Numbered from the stretch's first letter, positions 31,186 through 42,928 are shown. The stretch is DNA of 64,000 nt from Saccharomycopsis fibuligera x Saccharomycopsis cf. fibuligera (GCA_001936135.1 CP012820.1:310001-374000), one strand, 5' to 3'. The notes: generated by a model not told the origin, from the sequence alone. Numbers and translations are program-made.

Positions 31186-32730
31186 TTACCACTCCCATAG
31201 CTGTTGCAGCTGCTTTTTATACTTTTGTTTACTCAACTTACCAGCAAGTAGCAAAAACTTATCGGTAGTGCTAAGTTGTGAATACATAGCTTTGAAAGTT
31301 TCAGTTTCTGCCAACAATTTTTTGGTCTCGCTTATTTTGGTTTTGACACTATTTTGACCTTTCTCATCATGGAATGCTAACTCTGTGGCATTAAAGTTCA
31401 TGAACTTTGGCCATTTTTTTTTTTGGAAAAACGATTCCAATTGCGGACTCACGGCTGCAGTAGAGACATCAACGAGTTCTTTGAATTTTTTTTGCAAACT
31501 TCTATTGTTGGGGTTCACTCCGGATAGCCAATTATTTATTTGATTTAACCAATTTGTCACAGATCGGCTGAGCTTTTCATCAGTGCTAGCATCATTGTTG
31601 GGGTGTTTCCTATCTTTTTCTTCATCTTGATCCATGTAGTATTGTTCGTTCACATCAATGTTTTCAAACCAAGGCGCGCTAGAAGTGTATGCTTTTGAAA
31701 CAAGCTTATTCTGCCACAATGATGAAGCCGACGAAGATCTATTTGACGAAGATGATGACGAATCCCACAAATCGCTCAGCTGTTTGATGTGCTTGTTGTG
31801 GGGCGTGTACAAGAGCGGGATAGAGTATTGGACCGCCTTTGCCGGCACAATTTTCGCGTCTAGCCACTGGTAGTATACATTTTCTGAGTGCAGTGGCGCA
31901 ATGGGCTCGCTATCATGACAGTCAAAATTGCGCAATTCTATCAACTGGAGTTGATTATGCGCCTTACTGCCTTTGCTGTCTTTGCTGCTTTTGCTTTTGC
32001 TTTTGCTTTTGCTTTTGCTTTTGCTTTTGCTGCTGCTGCTGCTGCTGCTGCTGGTATTATTGAAGTAATGCTGTTCCAAGCGTGCATATGCGTCTTTCTC
32101 TATCCGACAGCGGAAAACTCCACCAATCTGCTGGTACGGACGGTAAACCGTTAGATGCCGGTCATGATACCGTTTGGTACGGGCGATCCGGAAACAGCGG
32201 ATTGTGTTGTTGTCCAATCCGTCCTTTGGAGCCCCATTACGGCTGTTGCTGTTACTGCTACTGTTGTTGTTGTTGTTGTTGTTGTTGTTGCTGCTGCTGC
32301 TGCTGCTGTTGCCATCATTATTATTATTATCGAAATTATAAACCTTGCTGACCTCGTAATTGTACTGACTACTAGCCTTAACTGTTGCTTCTACTTGTTG
32401 CCAAGCGCTTGATGCCAAAGCGTTCTTCTTGTTATCGTTTGGCAGTTTGACACAAATGGTTGAATTCCAGTTGATATTAATGCTATTATGATGCTGCTTG
32501 TTGAAAACATTAATAAGGTTCCGGCCTCTATGACAAACCGCCACCATAATATTGGAACCAAGCTTCATTGTATTTAAATCAAACTCATTGCGTTTGTAGA
32601 AGCGAATACCAGTATACGGGGTAAGGGATCTCGTGCTGGGATCGCATATCTTGTCGTTTAAAATGACATAACACGAAACTCTAGCAGACAAGGAAGCGAT
32701 ACATGTCATGATCCATGCCAGTAGCAACAT
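31186..32730 (-). CDS. Secreted Ser/Asn-rich protein of unknown function
   Basis: 514 aa, unrecognised. It starts with a hydrophobic signal peptide (MLLLAWIMTCIASLSARVSC), and the mature region begins YVILNDKICDPSTRSL. Two structured parts are separated by low-complexity runs: Asn/Ser homopolymers near residues 135-160, and a Ser-Lys dipeptide run (SKSKSKSKSKSKS, about 232-250). Several N-glycosylation sequons are present (NSTI, NNTI, NNTS, NRSS, NATE). The C-terminal part has Trp-containing motifs (NWLNQINNWLSG). There is no C-terminal GPI tail or membrane segment, so a secreted or lumenal protein is expected. No family assignment is possible from motifs alone. Confidence 0.8.
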   Translation of the reverse strand: MLLLAWIMTCIASLSARVSCYVILNDKICDPSTRSLTPYTGIRFYKRNEFDLNTMKLGSNIMVAVCHRGRNLINVFNKQHHNSININWNSTICVKLPNDNKKNALASSAWQQVEATVKASSQYNYEVSKVYNFDNNNNDGNSSSSSSNNNNNNNNNSSSNSNSRNGAPKDGLDNNTIRCFRIARTKRYHDRHLTVYRPYQQIGGVFRCRIEKDAYARLEQHYFNNTSSSSSSSSKSKSKSKSKSKSKSSKDSKGSKAHNQLQLIELRNFDCHDSEPIAPLHSENVYYQWLDAKIVPAKAVQYSIPLLYTPHNKHIKQLSDLWDSSSSSSNRSSSASSLWQNKLVSKAYTSSAPWFENIDVNEQYYMDQDEEKDRKHPNNDASTDEKLSRSVTNWLNQINNWLSGVNPNNRSLQKKFKELVDVSTAAVSPQLESFFQKKKWPKFMNFNATELAFHDEKGQNSVKTKISETKKLLAETETFKAMYSQLSTTDKFLLLAGKLSKQKYKKQLQQLWEW

Positions 32731-33524
32731 AATTACGAGCTTGATGGCGACTTTTGTGTTGCAGTTGGTATTGCCTTTGGCAAAGGACGGTTGTGTTGAC
32801 AGATACGCTATTAAACGTATCTTCTAGGGTCTGATGTCAGTATCACTGTGTGATCTTTTTTATTTTTTTTTTTTTCAAAAAAATAATTAAAACGAAAACA
32901 GAACTTTTCTTTCTTTACTATATTGAGTTTGTAGACAACAGAGTAAGGAGACAAGATAAAACGAGGTCGTAAAGGAACTGGGAGGAAGAAAGAAAAAAAA
33001 AACGCGACAGCAGTATAGCTGGTGGAGTTTAGTAGAGTAGGCCGAATATAAAACTTAACAACATCAGTGGCAAACGTGACAGAATAGAAATAAAGATGAA
33101 GAATTAAAAAACTCAAAGGAAAAAGAAGCAATTGTAGTAAAAGAATAATATAGTATAGTTGTATAATATAGTATAGTATAGTGTAGTATAATATAAAGAG
33201 GTAAACACGGACCGTTCGAATAATCGACAGTTGCTCTCAGTGAGGATGGACAGGATCAAGTGGCAAGGTCCCTGGGCCTTTCTATAATACCAACGACATC
33301 TGGATGGGTGGATGGATGCCATTGATATTCGCCAACACCTAGTTGGCCAGATGGACAGCGCCAAAAACAGACGCATGCAGCCGAGACACAAAACCGTCCA
33401 ATTTTCTGTTTCCACCATCGTAGCAGGGCGCGAGTGAGCTCACGCCTGGGAGGGCGGACAGCCCGGCTGGTGTGGAACGTCGAACTAGCGGCAGGAATGT
33501 TTTGACAGCACGTTCAATGGTTGG
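32731..33524. other. Intergenic region
   Basis: Contains the promoter of the secreted-protein gene and the 3' flank of the cyclin gene. A TATAG-type microsatellite (tagtatagt variants) runs at about 33148-33196. Confidence 0.5.
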
Positions 33525-35306
33525 TCAGTTGGAACATTGGAGTTTTCGCTTTGTGCCCGTTGTTTGTTGCTCAGCCGCTGTTGATGGCGAGCCGGCAGCA
33601 CTGCTAGTTTGATCACCGCCATTGCCACCCTGACTTTGTAAGCAGTCAAACGTAGACACTGTGGTGGTAGCAGCAGCTTGAGCAGCAGCTTGAGCAGCAG
33701 CAGCGCCATAGGTGTCACCATCCGCGTCTTCCTCGTGCTTCTGTAGCTCGCGCTGCTGCAACTCCTGCACCCGAAGATTCACATCTTTGATAACCTGCAA
33801 ATGGTGGTCCAATATCTCATCGTTAACGTGAAGATCAAAATCAAGCAACTCCATCCCGTTGATTTCCAATTGCCGATTTGCCCGATTGTGTTTGTTCCAC
33901 CCAACAATTTTCCAGTAGCGGTCCTGGGAGGTGTAGCCATCGCAGATCAATTTCTCGGCAAGACGCAAGTAGCACAGCACCAACTTGTAGCAGTTCGAGT
34001 CGGTGATTTGAAAGTTTTGATCCATGCAGTTCAAGTGTGCCACGGTTGTCGGATCCTTGAAAAACAAGCGGTGCAAGAAGTACAGTGTCGCAATGTAGAC
34101 TTGAATCGGCGGCATTAGAAACTTGTTGATTCGTTCGAGGAATTTCTTGAGGGAGATGGTGGGCAAGCAGGCAAGGTCAAACGTGGACAAGAGGGCCAAG
34201 TGATCAGGCTGCTGCTTTCTGATTACTTTGAGTTCCGAGGATTGGCCCAGGCGCTGCTGCTCTCTGGTGTTCGATGCGGCGGTGGCTCTCGCTTCGTCAA
34301 TTTGAACGGTTGGCTCCTCGATGGTGGAAGACGAAGGCAGGGCCCCCTTGAGCGACGCTGCTGCTGACGAAACGGCGGTGCCGTTGGAATAAGCCGGGGT
34401 GTCGTTGTCGTTGTCGTTGTCGTTGTAATTGTAACTGTAGCTGTAGTTACTGTAGCTGCAATTGTCCAAGGAATTGGAGGTGGACAACAGGCTCTGACTT
34501 TCGAAACTAGCGCCGCCAGCATTATAGTTGGCGCTGGCATTGGAAATTTGGGCCCCCGCCGGGCCACTGTGTATACGACGAGCACCATGGCCATGATTGT
34601 CGTTTTCGCGGTCAGGGATTGCGATACTGACTCGAGATGCTTCCTCGTTTATTCTCTGGAGCTGTTGCTCGCGGTGGATTTCCCCCGGTGCGGAGACGGT
34701 TGCAGCGGTTGCAGCGGTTGCGGCGGTTGTCGTGGTGTTGTGAGGGGCGGACCGTGGCGGCGAGTATAGCGACGATAGCGATCCGGCAGCGCTGGCGCTG
34801 GCACCGCAGGAGACCGGCGCTGCTGCGGGTGCGGTCGCGGGCGGATCCGCGGTGATTGTCGCTGCGTTGATATTGGCATTAGCACGGGCGCTGGGTGTAG
34901 GAACCGCGGTGGTTGTGGGTGGTCCAGCGAGCCTAGGAAAGCCGGAGACGTTGTTCTTTGTGTTGAGGCTGATGCTTGAATCATCGTTGGCGACTGGAGC
35001 ACCCCGACTTACTTTTCTGCGTTTCGAAATATCTGCACCGTCGCAGGCATTGCCGCTGGCACCGGTGCCGGTGCCAGCGGCGGCAGCGGCACTTGGAAAA
35101 TATTCGCCCAATAGAATCAAATTTCGAACGTTGGTGTACAAGAACCCCAACCCGTGGATTCGATCGAAATTGGCCATCCGCAAGCTCCGCAAGTATTGCC
35201 TCGCTAGCACCTTATCGATAGTAGGCTGGGCACTGGCGAGATATTCGTCGTAGTAGATGCGATGGGTGGTCGCGGTGAGTTTTGTGGGCACGGCGGGCAG
35301 GTCCAT
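33525..35306 (-). CDS. Pho80/PCL-family cyclin, partner of a Pho85-type kinase (copy 1)
   Basis: A 593-aa protein with a single cyclin box near residues 375-495: LPTISLKKFLERINKFLMPP, VYIATLYFLHRLF, NCYKLVLCYLRLAEKL, RQLEINGMELLDFDLHV. These match the Pho80/Pcl6/Pcl7 type, which activates Pho85 in phosphate and glycogen control. The long N-terminus is disordered, rich in Ala, Thr, Asn and Ser, and GC-rich in DNA. The C-terminus has Ala/Gln repeats (AAAAQAAAQAAATTT). The start is the first ATG (35306, MDLPAVPTK); the open frame runs 30 codons further up without an ATG. A second gene of the same family lies 5 kb away on the other strand. Confidence 0.88.
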   Translation of the reverse strand: MDLPAVPTKLTATTHRIYYDEYLASAQPTIDKVLARQYLRSLRMANFDRIHGLGFLYTNVRNLILLGEYFPSAAAAAGTGTGASGNACDGADISKRRKVSRGAPVANDDSSISLNTKNNVSGFPRLAGPPTTTAVPTPSARANANINAATITADPPATAPAAAPVSCGASASAAGSLSSLYSPPRSAPHNTTTTAATAATAATVSAPGEIHREQQLQRINEEASRVSIAIPDRENDNHGHGARRIHSGPAGAQISNASANYNAGGASFESQSLLSTSNSLDNCSYSNYSYSYNYNDNDNDNDTPAYSNGTAVSSAAASLKGALPSSSTIEEPTVQIDEARATAASNTREQQRLGQSSELKVIRKQQPDHLALLSTFDLACLPTISLKKFLERINKFLMPPIQVYIATLYFLHRLFFKDPTTVAHLNCMDQNFQITDSNCYKLVLCYLRLAEKLICDGYTSQDRYWKIVGWNKHNRANRQLEINGMELLDFDLHVNDEILDHHLQVIKDVNLRVQELQQRELQKHEEDADGDTYGAAAAQAAAQAAATTTVSTFDCLQSQGGNGGDQTSSAAGSPSTAAEQQTTGTKRKLQCSN

Positions 35307-36219
35307 TTGAAGCAGGGGGATCCGGCGGCGGCGAGCTTGGTGGTGGACGTGTTCCAAAGACGACTGACTGGCTGAGTCGAACAAACAAGTGGACAAACAA
35401 GTGAGCGAAGACTGTGTGTGGGAGACCGCGAGAGAAAGAGAGAGAAGATAGAGATGAAAAGAAAGAAAGAAAGAAAGCGGGACTAGGTGAAGGCAGCCAT
35501 CCGGGGTAAAGAAACGGTCCTGGGCAGCTGGAACTGCCAGAGCAGGCCAGGGCAGGGCAGGGCCTAGGGTATATATATCCCGGGCGCGCTGTGGTCTATC
35601 CTGTCTATCATGCTACTGTCGTGCTATCATAGTCCTACAGCACAGACAGTGATAATGGATGAGGCAGCGTACATGAAATTTGAAGAAGGGATAACCCACC
35701 CGCGGCAACCCACACAGACCCGCTGCAGGGGATCACCGTTGCAATCACTTACTAGCACACCACCGACTACCGACTAACGCCCATGTATCAACGTCTTCTG
35801 CGATACACGCCAACGGCCACCTGGGCTGCTGCCGGGCTGCGGCCGGGCTGCGGCCGGGCCGCCGCGACGCTGCCCGCCCATCCCCATGCTCTGGCCACTG
35901 GGCTTTCGCTCTGGGCGGTGGCGCGCTTCACACAGACCAGCGGACAAAGCCTGCTGTGGACCTCTTTCTGTGGAGCAAACAGCAGCGCAGCGAAGAGTCA
36001 CCAGCCAGCGGCGCACAACTGTGTGTTTTTACCCACTGGTATCGACTCTGAGACAACAACAAGGGGATCGGCAGCAATAGCAATAGCAACAGCAAGAACA
36101 ATAGCAATGACAATAGCAACGACAATGGCAACGACGACGATTAAGACGACACAGTGCTGGCGCCGGCGCCGTTGCCTGCCTTTTTGTCCAGCGGCCGCTG
36201 CTTAAGCGAGCCCAGCGAG

Positions 36220-36261
36220 TACGTACGTAGCACGTACGCAGCACGTACGCAGCACGTACGT
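36220..36261. repeat. Tandem 11-bp AGCACGTACGC array
   Basis: AGCACGTACGC units at 36229 and 36240 and a partial at 36251, preceded by GTACGTACGT. Every unit contains the self-complementary CGTACG/ACGTAC core. Confidence 0.9.
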
Positions 36262-36382
36262 GCTCAGCACCGCACGCGAGCAGGCCCTACCGACCCCCAG
36301 CCCACTTAGCTGGCCGATCAATTAAGCTGGCCCCCGTGGCCCCGCGAGGTGAGGCTGCGCAAGGTCCTGTATGGTAAGGTGT

Positions 36383-36437
36383 GCCGGCGCCCTAATTGGC
36401 TAAGCGCCGGCGCCCTAACTGGCTAAGCGCCGGCGCC
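36383..36437. repeat. Tandem 23-bp repeat, 2.4 copies
   Basis: The unit begins GCCGGCGCCCTAATTGGCTA and ends AGC. Copies start at 36383, 36406 and 36429 (partial), with one T/C difference between the first two. Each begins with the palindrome-like GCCGGCGCC. Confidence 0.95.
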
Positions 36438-37949
36438 AGCCGCCGCGAGCAAGCGTTCTGCACAACACACACGATACACACGTCGCACGCGGGTAACGTG
36501 ATAGCATGCTCTTGCTGTCGCAACACTAGCGCGGCGGTGGGAAATAGCACGTCAAGTGCGGCCAGGATCTCCGGGGACACGCGCTTGCGGCAGCCAATCC
36601 TGGCTAGCCGACCGCTCGCATCGACTAGCCGGCCATCATCCCTGGGGATCGCAGGCCTGGGGATCTCAGGCGCTTGTCGGTCTGACGCCGGCGCCGGCAG
36701 CAGCATGGCGACACCGCGGTGTCGCCAGCTGCTTCAGCACCGAGGCTGGCGCTGGGGCGGTAGGAGGGAGACCAGGAGGCCGAGGGCGCCCCCCACCAAG
36801 CGGCAGACGAGCAGAACCAAAAGGGCTACGGAAAGCGAGCAGCGTGCAGAGCAGAGCGCGCACGCTGCTGGAAGACCAGGCAGAAGCAGGAGTCGGTCGG
36901 GGAATTGGGGGAGGAAGCACACAGAAACTTGAGACAGAGCAGCTATGGCCATGTCGAGTACACCTGTGAAACAGCGTGAGACAGACTTCAGAAGACAGTG
37001 CCAGCGCCAGCGGCAGAAACACACACTCGGTATCAGTCAGTGTGCTGGAGCATTTCCGCCCAAGACACGCAAAAAGAAAGGCCAGTCCGTGGACAGTGCT
37101 CGCTCGCGGTATCTGCAACGATGAAAACTACCTTCAATGTTGAGCCTCAGCTGCTGGACCGCAAACCATGACTGTGGAGCTCCGCGCCCTTCTCGTGTAT
37201 GTGTAGACACGCTGGGGACCACGGTGTGTTATGCTCGGCTGCTATTACCATAACGGCGAGCCCACCGATCTTTTCGCGAGCCCGAGAATGCAATTAGGAA
37301 GAACATGTCTTTTCCAGCGCGCACTGAACACCGCCGGAGAACAGAAAGGCAGCAGCACGGAGCTCTTTTTTCTTTCTTTTTCTACTTTCCGTCCAAAGCT
37401 CACTTGTTTACCCATCTTGAGGTGTGTCATGCGCGGGACTCGTTCCTGAGTCTACGGCTGGGTCGTGCTCTAAAGCAACAAGGCGTGCACAAGGGCATAT
37501 CTTAGCGATAGCATCATCTTTCAATAGAGCGAGACAGCCCCCCTGAGCAAGAGAAAGCGAGCCATCTCCAGGAACAAAGAGAAACAAAACGCCATCTAGA
37601 ATTATTCAGTTTAGCTTGGCTCGGCCTGATCTAAAGCTACTAAAAAGAGAGAGAAGAGAGAGAAAAGAAACAAAAAGAGAGAAATAAAAGCCGCGATACA
37701 CTGATCACCATAAACATGTTAAACAACCAACCAAGATAAAAATCAAAATAAACAGAAAAAGAGAAACCAAACAGCAGCAGCAGCAGCAGCAGCAGCAGAA
37801 ACCAAGACAGGGACAGAAATTTCGTAGAAGCAACCGCAAAACTGCTGTCCCCTTTTTTCTTCAGTATTTGCAGAGACGATAGCATGTGTAGTACAAGCAA
37901 GCAGACAGCTGACTAGCGGGCCCAGCCCACAGCCCTCCAAGTGGCGTAC

Positions 37950-39206
37950 TCACAAATATGATCTCGCCACTGATTGCAAAAAGTCTTCGGTGATCCTCAT
38001 GTGTTCATCGTCGATGGTCAAAAACTCAAGTTTTCCCTTATCGTCCAACTCCTTCAACCCAAGCCAGTCGTACTTGTACATCATGCTATCCCTTAGTCCC
38101 ACCGCCTCGCCGGACACAGGGTCTTCATCACTGAACCAAGCCGTGTCTTTAGGCACCACCACCGTATCTTTTGAAAACTTGATCATTGCAAACTTTCCTC
38201 CAAGCCTGCTCAAGTTGGTCTTATACAGCTTGTTGAATTCCAACTCATTGTTCATGAAGACAAGGAACCGGCTGTACTCCAAGTACTTGTCGTATTCTTG
38301 CATGTCTCTGAAATACTGAGCGAATACCACACTGTGCTGGATATTGCCGCCCCAGATCTGTTTCTTTATCAAACGGTTCCGCTGCTGACATAACCAGTCT
38401 CTGGCGCCGCACTGGGGTAGGTCCTTTATGCCATTATGCGGGGACCCAAAAGTGACCAAGTTGTTCACTTTGCCCAGCAAGGTTTCACAAGACTCAATCA
38501 AGCTTCTAGCAAAGAGCCCACCTTGGGAAAATCCAATGACGTTGACGCCGCCTCGCGAGTCAATAAGCTGGAGCAAGTCGGTATCGTTGGCAAGCTGGCG
38601 GCATACTTGTTCAAGCTGCTGTGGCATGTTGCTGATGAACGACATTTGTTGGTCTTTTTCTTCATCTTCGTCAAGATACACAGAATGGATGTATAAGTTG
38701 GGACGCACGGTGCGCAAGATGTCAAATACTCGGTTCATTGATTCAGAATTGTACGAGTCCCCGAGACCGTGCCAGATGATCAATGGCTGTGGTAGTAGCG
38801 TTGTGTTTTTAGCTGTGCCACTTACCCCATTTTTCATTTCCCGGTTTTCACGAGATTCATCGGAATGCTTGTGATATTCTGTTTTCAATTCGCTGCTGTT
38901 GGGGGCTGAATCCCTATGGTCAGCTTTGAATCTGTCGTGGTGATTCGGTGACTCTATAGACAGCAGCCCCTGCTGCTGCTGTTGTTGTCGCTGCCGCTGC
39001 TGCTGGCTATCAACTTCTTGAAACCTATCATAGTGCAGGTTTTGCAAAATATCATGATCATGGATGGCAATGTACCCGTTGATTTTCTGTGCTGGAGACA
39101 ACACCACAGTGGAGTTGTCATTGACTAGAGACAATATTTTTTGCGTATGCGGACTGAATGTCCCGGCGCCGAGCAACAACGAAGTCAAGGACTCCAATAC
39201 TCTCAT
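37950..39206 (-). CDS. Palmitoyl-protein thioesterase (PPT1 family)
   Basis: A 418-aa alpha/beta hydrolase resembling human PPT1, which removes fatty acyl groups from cysteines of proteins in lysosome/vacuole-type compartments. It has LIIWHGLGDSYN, then the nucleophile in NVIGFSQGGLFARSL (S227), FGSPHNGIKDLPQC, the acid Asp in FSKDTVVVP (D347) and the catalytic His in DDEHMRI (H402). All three fall where human S115, D233 and H289 lie. A 140-residue Gln/Ser/His-rich N-terminal part is extra compared with human PPT1. Its first 20 residues are mildly hydrophobic, a weak signal sequence at best. S. cerevisiae lacks a clear orthologue, but other fungi have one. Confidence 0.9.
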   Translation of the reverse strand: MRVLESLTSLLLGAGTFSPHTQKILSLVNDNSTVVLSPAQKINGYIAIHDHDILQNLHYDRFQEVDSQQQRQRQQQQQQGLLSIESPNHHDRFKADHRDSAPNSSELKTEYHKHSDESRENREMKNGVSGTAKNTTLLPQPLIIWHGLGDSYNSESMNRVFDILRTVRPNLYIHSVYLDEDEEKDQQMSFISNMPQQLEQVCRQLANDTDLLQLIDSRGGVNVIGFSQGGLFARSLIESCETLLGKVNNLVTFGSPHNGIKDLPQCGARDWLCQQRNRLIKKQIWGGNIQHSVVFAQYFRDMQEYDKYLEYSRFLVFMNNELEFNKLYKTNLSRLGGKFAMIKFSKDTVVVPKDTAWFSDEDPVSGEAVGLRDSMMYKYDWLGLKELDDKGKLEFLTIDDEHMRITEDFLQSVARSYL

Positions 39207-39232
39207 CCTGCAATATATTTATACTATAGTAT

Positions 39233-39306
39233 TTTGTGTGTGTGCGTGTATGTTTCTGTTTCTGTGTCTGTGTCTGTTTCTGTGTCTGTGTCTGTGTCTG
39301 TGTCTG
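39233..39306. repeat. TGTGTC / TGTTTC hexamer microsatellite
   Basis: About 12 hexamer-like units of TGTGTC or TGTTTC type, some 30 bases upstream of the thioesterase ATG, probably within its leader or core promoter. Confidence 0.85.
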
Positions 39307-39612
39307 CCGTATTTTATATACCAAGCCTGAGTATGGTTGGCGAGTAAGTATGTAGTACACCTTGTTTGCCACTGGATGGTATTTCAGCAAGTATCTATCG
39401 ATGGTTTCAGCAGCGGCTAGCTATTTGGGAAACAAGAGACTGTTGCAGCAATTAGCGGCTGAAAGTCGATATTTGCGGTGTTTACCGTTTCCCAGATAGT
39501 CCACTGCGATTGCCAAAGAAGGAAGTCTGTGGCTGCAGCATGCAGCATGCGGCATGTGAAATGCGCAACAAATGTTGCCCGGCTTCCAGTGCCAATAGCA
39601 CAATATGCACAT

Positions 39613-39635
39613 CACGTGCTTAAACTCGGCACGTG
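39613..39635. promoter_or_regulatory. Pair of CACGTG E-boxes
   Basis: CACGTG at 39613 and 39630. Pho4 and Cbf1 bind CACGTG in yeasts. A pair in front of a Pho80-type cyclin hints at phosphate-responsive feedback, which is inference. Confidence 0.45.
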
Positions 39636-40163
39636 CCGGACTATGTAACCACCGTCCACGCAACGTCCACGGGTATTTACAATCTTCTACAGCAGAAAGG
39701 GTCCCATGACTACTCACATGATCATATCATACGAGAGCCCCGGGCCGGTTGCGAGCCCACGCACCACAGGAGCTCGTTCGCAGGACTTTCTCTCTTTCTC
39801 ACATCCAAAACTCATGAGTGCCCCTGCTCTAGCAGTTGATTGGCTAGTAGAATAAATAAAATAGTTTTTCCGTCCTCTGCTACTTTGTACTGCTTCTCTT
39901 CTTCTCTGCTGTACTACTCCAAGCAAGCTTATCCATCCTCTCATCCATCCTTCCATCCAGTACAAAACGCACTAGCCTTTAGTACCCTTCCTCCTCTTCC
40001 AAAACTTAACCACCAAATAACGCAGACAAACCACTCTTATTCACATATTTTTCCCCCGCCCTACATTCTAAGATCTCCTTTGTGTCTCTTCCTTATTGTC
40101 TGTTCTCGTTCACCCACTTTCCCCTCATTTTAGGCCTCTTTTTTATTTTTCTTTGTTTTTCCT

Positions 40164-40200
<37 letters not shown>

Positions 40201-40234
40201 CCCTCTCCTTTGAGGACCCTTCTCCCGCAGCATC

Positions 40235-41557
40235 ATGGCAAATATCAGCGACATCTCTGTCGACCAGTCAGTGGCTCTATTGACACAGACCGTCACTGAT
40301 TTGATCAAGTATATGCAGATAAGGACCCATGATCGGCATCTCCGAAATACTGCCAAAGATAACCCAAACCAACATCAAAGTCAGCAGCAGCAGCAGGAGC
40401 AGCAAGATCAGGATGGCACCCCCGCGCTTAACCACTTAAGCGCCGAAATAACACTGGGCGGCAATAGTTCTGCTGTTGACACGCAAGCTCAACACCAAGA
40501 ACAAACGCCAGCATCGCTGGATGAGCTAAAGCCTGTAGGCGCCGGTGTTGGCTTGCCTACTCCCTCCAGTTCTGAGCCTTCATTGACAGACTTCGGCGCT
40601 TCTGCTGGCAATAATCACCAGACAAAAAATCTCAGTAACATCAACGTGAACACCAGCAACGACGACGTAAATCAAAGCAGCAGTGATAGCAACATGGATA
40701 GCGCTACTAGCTCATTGCTTGTGTCGCCAAGCAAAGAAGACCAATATATGATTCTCCAGCAAAAGTATACTGATATTAATTTTAAGCGCCAGAAGTTGCA
40801 GTATGACTTGAACGAGTGTCTTATGGAGGATAATGGTAGCAACTCTGATGAAAACCAAATTAGTGATTCAAACGAAAACAGCAACAGTAGTGCCAATAGC
40901 TCAGAATTGAACAGCTATATTGCAAATGTTGGCTCAGCGGTTGCGGACAAGAGCGCCAACAGCAGTGGAACCATAACTGCGGATAACTTGGACAGCGGTC
41001 AACAAGCCATCAATAATGATATTGAAACGACGGTCAGCGATAATAGTAATGACCAGATTAATGGGGAAACTAGTTCTGATGATAACAATAAAATCAACAG
41101 CAACAATTTTATTCCTAAGGACAGATTCATCACTCATCAAAATAACCAGTTGTTCAAGAAGTTCAACTTGAAAGCATTACCAGGAATCTCCATCAATGAT
41201 TACATCAAAAGATTACAAAGATATTTGAAGTTTTCTAGCACTGTGCTAGTTTCTTCTTCATACTACATTTACAACTTGGTTTATTTCATTGACGAATTTA
41301 GCTTGTCAATCTCAGAATTGAACTCCTATAGATTAGTGCTCACTTCGCTACGTATTGCAGGTAAATTAGTGGAAGATTTAAATCATTCTCAGAAATTTTT
41401 TGCTCAAGTTTGCGGCATAAAAAAGTCAGAATTGGGCAAACTAGAAACAATTTTGTTGTTTTTGTTGAATTTTAACTTGAAGATTGATAAAGACGTTCTA
41501 AACACTCATTTGAAGAATTTGCTGAGTTTGCATGAGAAGGTCAAAATATTACAGTAA
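40235..41557 (+). CDS. Pho80/PCL-family cyclin (copy 2)
   Basis: A 440-aa protein. It begins MANISDISVDQSVALLTQTV, followed by a long Asn/Ser/Gln-rich disordered region (about residues 45-295). The C-terminal cyclin box (about 305-430) reads LPGISINDYIKRLQRYLKFS, VLVSSSYYIYNLVYF, NSYRLVLTSLRIAGKL and LGKLETILLFLLNFNLKI. This is the Pho80/Pcl6/Pcl7 pattern. Alignment by eye with copy 1 shows the shared LP-IS opening and the NxYxLVL...RxAxKL and LLxFxL blocks, so the two are paralogues of old standing. The ATG at 40235 is the first in frame. Confidence 0.88.
   Translation: MANISDISVDQSVALLTQTVTDLIKYMQIRTHDRHLRNTAKDNPNQHQSQQQQQEQQDQDGTPALNHLSAEITLGGNSSAVDTQAQHQEQTPASLDELKPVGAGVGLPTPSSSEPSLTDFGASAGNNHQTKNLSNINVNTSNDDVNQSSSDSNMDSATSSLLVSPSKEDQYMILQQKYTDINFKRQKLQYDLNECLMEDNGSNSDENQISDSNENSNSSANSSELNSYIANVGSAVADKSANSSGTITADNLDSGQQAINNDIETTVSDNSNDQINGETSSDDNNKINSNNFIPKDRFITHQNNQLFKKFNLKALPGISINDYIKRLQRYLKFSSTVLVSSSYYIYNLVYFIDEFSLSISELNSYRLVLTSLRIAGKLVEDLNHSQKFFAQVCGIKKSELGKLETILLFLLNFNLKIDKDVLNTHLKNLLSLHEKVKILQ

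Positions 41558-42928
<1,371 letters not shown>

Larger units (their letters stand above)
35307..37949. other. GC-rich gene-free island B
   Basis: 2.6 kb between the cyclin and the thioesterase. Overlapping open frames in all six phases (for example 36396-36932 plus and 36666-37118 minus) reflect GC-rich, stop-poor DNA and show no domains. A TATA-like run (gtatatatatccc, about 35570) lies on the cyclin promoter side. Tandem arrays at 36220-36261 and 36383-36437 are listed separately. A CAG run is at 37775-37797. Confidence 0.55.
39207..40234. promoter_or_regulatory. Divergent promoter of thioesterase (-) and cyclin copy 2 (+)
   Basis: 1.0 kb shared region. Next to the thioesterase ATG is a TGTGTC/TTTCTG hexamer microsatellite. 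Two CACGTG sites, 39613-39618 and 39630-39635, lie 17 bp apart near the middle. The cyclin side becomes C/T-rich and ends in T33 at 40165-40197, as in well-transcribed leaders. Confidence 0.6.

Noticed and set aside
31839-32412. Poly-Cys/Phe and poly-Val/Ala plus-strand frames
   Set aside because: Complement of the Ser-Lys and Asn/Ser runs of the secreted-protein gene on the minus strand.
36396-37118. 178-aa plus and 150-aa minus open frames in island B
   Set aside because: Mutually overlapping, no family features, explained by GC richness and repeats.
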